Positions 7,401 to 8,647 of a DNA stretch of 8,647 bases are shown one piece after another. Source of the stretch: an uncultured Sphingobacteriaceae bacterium. GTDB lineage: Bacteria > Bacteroidota > Bacteroidia > Sphingobacteriales > Sphingobacteriaceae. The notes beneath the pieces are model-generated. The model did not search any database. It worked only from the letters and a program-made list of their open reading frames with translations, and was not told the DNA's origin. The position numbers and the translations under genes were made by a program. Location: contig CALNCF010000323.1 of assembly GCA_937875035.1 (NCBI GenBank), forward strand, positions 1 through 8,647, written 5' to 3'. Positions within the stretch are counted from its first letter, which is position 1; each line of letters starts with the position of its first letter.

Positions 7401-7809
7401 CACGGTATCGACGGCGAGCTTTGTATGGGAGACCTCCTGTGACCAGATCAATACGGTACCTTATAAGGTACAGTTCCGTACGTATAACCCGGTATGTCAC
7501 TCGGATACGCAAATCGTGAATGTGCTGATGAAGGTGGTACCGAATACGGATGTGACGGAAGTGATCCCGAACGCGTTCTCCCCGAACGGAGACGGCTACA
7601 ATGATACGTATATGATCAACAAGTCATACAAGGTGTATTGTGATCCGGAGTTCACGTTCCTGATCTTCAACCGCTGGGGGAAGAAGGTATTCGAGTCGAA
7701 GGATCCTGATTTTGTGTGGACGGGAGATGGTTTGCCATCAGGCACGTACTTCTACACGCTGACCTCGCGGGCACGGAAGGAGACCGGTACCATTAACCTG
7801 ATTAAGTAA
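4459..7809 (+). CDS. Large secreted repeat protein with gliding-motility-associated (T9SS type B) C-terminal sorting domain
   Basis: The 1116-residue protein starts with a signal peptide (hydrophobic core at residues 4-20, cleavage probably after Ala20). Residues 21-290 form the N-terminal region typical of these proteins (starting THIVGYDM, with FRDFKNG at 45-51), with six Cys. Residues 288-330 are a low-complexity linker rich in Gly, Ala, Thr and Arg. From about 331 to 1028 run six domains of 112-124 residues, each with W-x3-C-x6-P-Y-x10-C. Residues 1034-1116 are the C-terminal signal (VIPNAFSPNGDGYNDTY, FLIFNRWGKKVFES, LPSGTYFYTL), matching the TIGR04131 / CHU_C (PF13585) family. Proteins with this signal cross the outer membrane by T9SS and stay on the surface or are released. 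The domains look beta-sandwich-like, as in adhesins, and I see no catalytic motif, so an adhesion or surface-structure role is inference. No convincing promoter was found; the nearest -7-like match is TATTTTG at 4390-4396. The ATG at 4459 is chosen because it gives the signal peptide. Confidence 0.93.
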   Translation: MIKKILLSVLLFLATTQLFATHIVGYDMAMIHVSGNNYKFRLNFFRDFKNGLVDNATTGFRICAKSNPGVAVKSVTLSMVGTPKQVEYKPEDCAPPGLVAYVEKRVYEVTTDLSMCTDPGGYYIFATDGARNSGIQNLPGGGNQSIEYVMEFPAVALPQFAGHNSPGFNKDPLTFFCVGRPYNIDWQLIDPTPGDYYVCSNTLPLDQVGAGYPYNPIPYASVNGYNVNYNIMDGVPDVNINSTNGMISFLPTKIGNYQLAFLVEEYGSNGVKKGEIRREIQVTTALCPTAPPITTNREREGGKITTTASGHAGAGSAAASRDGGEVNTIIDTIYVNEGIRKCIQFTSLDDPNDSLVMTVYADPSENVFDPNLFGATFGAIGHTSNKFIIQGVGSVQGEFCWKPDCKLAREEPYQFTLITRDNSCPVPFYDTSLVKIFVRAYENLSPEWVSPVTFDGATLQYFMNAGETLVFDTDSMIKVTDPNDPIRTSQNVDIRFVNMELEPKLNNAQLNNNPGVLQATGTFEWKTQCEWARFDPYRLKFIAFDNDCAAPDTIAFYVEVFLLETPNWVPDYDTSVTKEEYHVKLGETLTFTVRATDSLPYAENRYNNITLNFDKSSFDAVTSGVSPVIANATGAPNVSSVFSWTPNCDNVRPEPYELICTIYDDACVRHERPKKIYVYVDGPINDAPHFIHTPPAATHILDTTIEAGKIFTYTVSAKDTNTVYKSVKIDVVSEILSGAVLPVATTSPIAYEVDSNEVTLTWATVCDNIRTAPYQIRFYAMDDACPKPSVDTFTVNLTVVEKPNDVPEFNPAITDVTKTSFEVMPGETLSILLASTDLQPADGVVIDTVFTSIPKSFRNQPLFQRDSTTGGANTSFDWLIDCEHISPTPYVIKFATYDDACRQYRDSTTYTITVKVVPNPALNPMFSSQIDTSYEVVAGEKFILELVSENIVGDSILIVSSGDPYGFIPGQPASFTQNTVGTVSTASFVWETSCDQINTVPYKVQFRTYNPVCHSDTQIVNVLMKVVPNTDVTEVIPNAFSPNGDGYNDTYMINKSYKVYCDPEFTFLIFNRWGKKVFESKDPDFVWTGDGLPSGTYFYTLTSRARKETGTINLIK
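5659..7497 (+). repeat. Six in-register Cys-pair protein repeats (W-x3-C-x6-P-Y-x10-C) within the T9SS protein
   Basis: The motif occurs at residues 401-424, 525-548, 644-667, 762-785, 878-901 and 990-1013 (bases 5659-5730, 6031-6102, 6388-6459, 6742-6813, 7090-7161 and 7426-7497). In all six copies Trp to first Cys is 4, Cys to Tyr of the PY pair is 8, and Cys to Cys is 19 residues. Most copies carry Asp-(Asp/Asn)-x-Cys or a close variant around the second Cys (DNSC, DNDC, DDAC three times, NPVC in the last). The period shrinks steadily along the protein: 124, 119, 118, 116 and 112. The paired Cys probably form one disulfide per domain after export. Residues 244-284 look like a Cys-free relative (NGMISFLPTKIGNYQLAF). 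Confidence 0.9.
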
Positions 7810-7824
7810 GCAGGACAAAATATA

Positions 7825-7900
7825 AATAACCCGGTGAGGGCCGTTTAACATGTTTGAAACAGATAATTGTTAAAAACATTTAGGGCTGTACCGGGTTATT
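7825..7900. repeat. Nested inverted repeat between the T9SS-protein gene and the bacilliredoxin gene
   Basis: The outer arms AATAACCCGGT (7825-7835) and ACCGGGTTATT (7890-7900) are a perfect 11-bp inverted repeat. Inside them TTTAACA (7844-7850) and TGTTAAA (7868-7874) form a second perfect 7-bp pair, enclosing a small near-palindrome TGTTTGAAACA (7851-7861). The structure starts 15 bases after the T9SS-protein stop codon. Its right outer arm falls between the -33 and -7 elements of the next promoter. There is no U-tract directly after it, so a simple terminator is unlikely. A terminator-like fold without U-tract, an operator or a processing structure are all possible. Confidence 0.7.
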
Positions 7901-7911
7901 ACTTAGTTTTG
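7879..7911 (+). promoter_or_regulatory. Bacteroidota-type promoter for the bacilliredoxin gene
   Basis: TAGTTTTG (7904-7911) matches the -7 consensus TAnnTTTG. TTTA at 7879-7882 is an imperfect -33 element, 21 bases upstream. The ATG follows 18 bases after the -7 element, so the leader would be only about 10-12 bases. The spacer contains one arm (7890-7900) of an inverted repeat. Confidence 0.5.
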
Positions 7912-7929
7912 CACCAAAATTTATAAGAT

Positions 7930-8340
7930 ATGTATCCTGAGTATATGGTAGCGCCGATGCGCGAAGAATTAACAGCAGTAGGGTTCGAGCAATTAATGAC
8001 CGCCGAGGAAGTTGAAAAGGCGATTAGCTCGGAAGGAACCGTGCTGGTAATGGTAAATTCGGTTTGTGGCTGCGCGGCAGCGAATGCCCGTCCGGCAGCA
8101 CGTATGTCGGTTAATCATACAAAAAGACCTGCTAAGCTGGTAACTGTATTCGCCGGGATGGAAAAAGCGGCTGTCGACAAGGCCCGTGCCTTTATGATGC
8201 CTTACCCTCCATCTTCACCGGCCATTGCGTTGTTTAAAGACGGAAAGCTGGTACACATGATCGAAAGACATCACATTGAGGGTCGCCCTGCGCAACTGAT
8301 CGCGGAGAACCTGATGATGGCTTACGATCAGCATTGCTAA
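7930..8340 (+). CDS. Bacilliredoxin, BrxA/BrxB (YphP/YqiW) family
   Basis: The 136-residue cytoplasmic protein has a thioredoxin-like fold and closely resembles Bacillus subtilis YphP/YqiW. Matching segments are VAPMREELTAVGFEQL (residues 7-22), TAEEVE (24-29), LVMVNSVCGCAAANARPAA (39-57), VTVFAG, PPSSPAIAL and the C-terminal Cys136. The C46-G-C48 pair is the family's CxC active site. In Firmicutes these proteins remove bacillithiol from oxidised protein cysteines. Some Bacteroidota make bacillithiol, but no synthesis gene is visible here, so the thiol used is inferred. The start at 7930 gives the expected N-terminus; Met6 and Met10 are less likely because conserved residues precede or overlap them. 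It is preceded by its own promoter and followed by a terminator. BrxA and BrxB cannot be told apart from this sequence, so no symbol is assigned. Confidence 0.93.
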   Translation: MYPEYMVAPMREELTAVGFEQLMTAEEVEKAISSEGTVLVMVNSVCGCAAANARPAARMSVNHTKRPAKLVTVFAGMEKAAVDKARAFMMPYPPSSPAIALFKDGKLVHMIERHHIEGRPAQLIAENLMMAYDQHC

Positions 8341-8365
8341 TAAGATATTTTTTTGAAAATAGACG

Positions 8366-8394
8366 AAAGAGTTGCCTGCGGGCAGCTCTTTTTT
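8366..8394 (+). terminator. Intrinsic terminator between convergent bacilliredoxin and cdaA genes
   Basis: AAAGAGTTGCC (8366-8376) pairs with GGCAGCTCTTT (8381-8391) over 11 positions with one G-U, around loop TGCG, followed by a T-run to 8394. It lies 25 bases after the bacilliredoxin stop. On the minus strand the wobble becomes an A-C mismatch and the U-run is only three bases, so it should serve the plus-strand gene best. It ends just before the cdaA stop codon. Confidence 0.85.
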
Positions 8395-8395
8395 G

Positions 8396-8647
8396 TTAAA
8401 CGAGGTCTTTGTTCAGCAGGCGCTCCAGCTCTTCGAGCGAAATATTCACCCGGATCTTACCCCTGGAAGCATAAGAGATCTGCCCGGTTTCTTCGGAGAT
8501 CACGACGGCAACAGCATCGCTATGCTCGGTAATGCCCACGGCAGAGCGGTGACGTAAGCCCAGTTGTTTGGGTAGCTCGGTATTATCGGTTAATGGAAGG
8601 ATGGCACTGGCCGCGACCAGCTTATTATCGGCTACGATCAGGGCGCC
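8396..8647 (-). CDS. cdaA: Diadenylate cyclase, CdaA type; C-terminal fragment
   Basis: Eighty-three codons and a stop are visible, open at the right edge. This is the C-terminal half of the DAC (DisA_N) domain, which makes cyclic di-AMP from two ATP. Motifs are GALIVADN at the edge (the rest of the catalytic D-G-A motif, with its Asp just outside), AASAILPLT, LGLRHRSAVGITEHSDA with the R-H-R ATP-binding motif at fragment residues 32-34, and VVISEETGQIS. The protein ends about 50 residues after RHR with a short helix. DisA would continue into helical and helix-hairpin-helix DNA-binding domains, so the membrane-anchored CdaA type fits better. Its N-terminal membrane helices would be outside the window. 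c-di-AMP controls potassium and osmotic balance and wall stress in other bacteria. The gene converges with the bacilliredoxin gene, 55 bases between stops. Confidence 0.9.
   Translation of the reverse strand, partial: GALIVADNKLVAASAILPLTDNTELPKQLGLRHRSAVGITEHSDAVAVVISEETGQISYASRGKIRVNISLEELERLLNKDLV

Noticed and set aside
5659..7497. Regular spacing of similar DNA segments suggesting a direct-repeat or CRISPR-like array
   Set aside because: The periodicity is at protein level (about 112-124 codons), in one open frame, with diverged nucleotides.
7930..8647. Bacilliredoxin and diadenylate cyclase as a functional redox/c-di-AMP module
   Set aside because: The genes are convergent with a terminator between them, so nothing in the sequence supports co-expression.

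Overview
The window looks like chromosome from a member of the phylum Bacteroidota, most likely near the Chitinophagaceae. Three things point that way. A 1116-residue secreted protein ends in the gliding-motility-associated / type IX secretion (T9SS) C-terminal signal. Four upstream regions carry the Bacteroidota promoter -7 element TAnnTTTG, two of them with a TTG or TTTG -33 element about 20 bases away and a third with a poorer TTTA. Shine-Dalgarno sequences are not evident. No phage, transposon, tRNA, rRNA or CRISPR was seen.

Layout. The left half (1-4191) is read leftward: the first 39 codons of gcvP (glycine cleavage P-protein), pdxJ (pyridoxine 5'-phosphate synthase), a secreted class C beta-lactamase-fold serine hydrolase, and ahcY (S-adenosylhomocysteine hydrolase). 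Hairpin terminators follow ahcY and the serine hydrolase, and promoter motifs precede ahcY and gcvP, so these are mostly single-gene units. An AT-rich divergent spacer (4192-4458) separates ahcY from the rightward T9SS-type repeat protein (4459-7809). Next come a structured spacer, a rightward bacilliredoxin (BrxA/BrxB, YphP/YqiW family), a terminator between convergent genes, and the C-terminal 83 codons of a leftward CdaA-type diadenylate cyclase that runs off the right edge.

How the genes relate. GcvP uses pyridoxal phosphate, the cofactor whose phosphorylated precursor PdxJ makes, and it feeds one-carbon units toward methylation; AhcY clears the by-product of SAM-dependent methylation. 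This is a loose metabolic theme, not a shared operon. The two secreted proteins are envelope or surface products. The bacilliredoxin (thiol redox repair) and CdaA (c-di-AMP signalling) are convergent, so their adjacency does not imply co-regulation.

Points of interest: six copies of W-x3-C-x6-P-Y-x10-C in exact internal register in the T9SS protein; a nested inverted repeat whose right arm lies inside the bacilliredoxin promoter; tandem C-terminal domains in the serine hydrolase; and a perfect 22-bp inverted repeat at the left edge that includes the gcvP start codon and may be an assembly fold-back. I found no clear multi-gene novel system here. The repeat protein is the most distinctive element.
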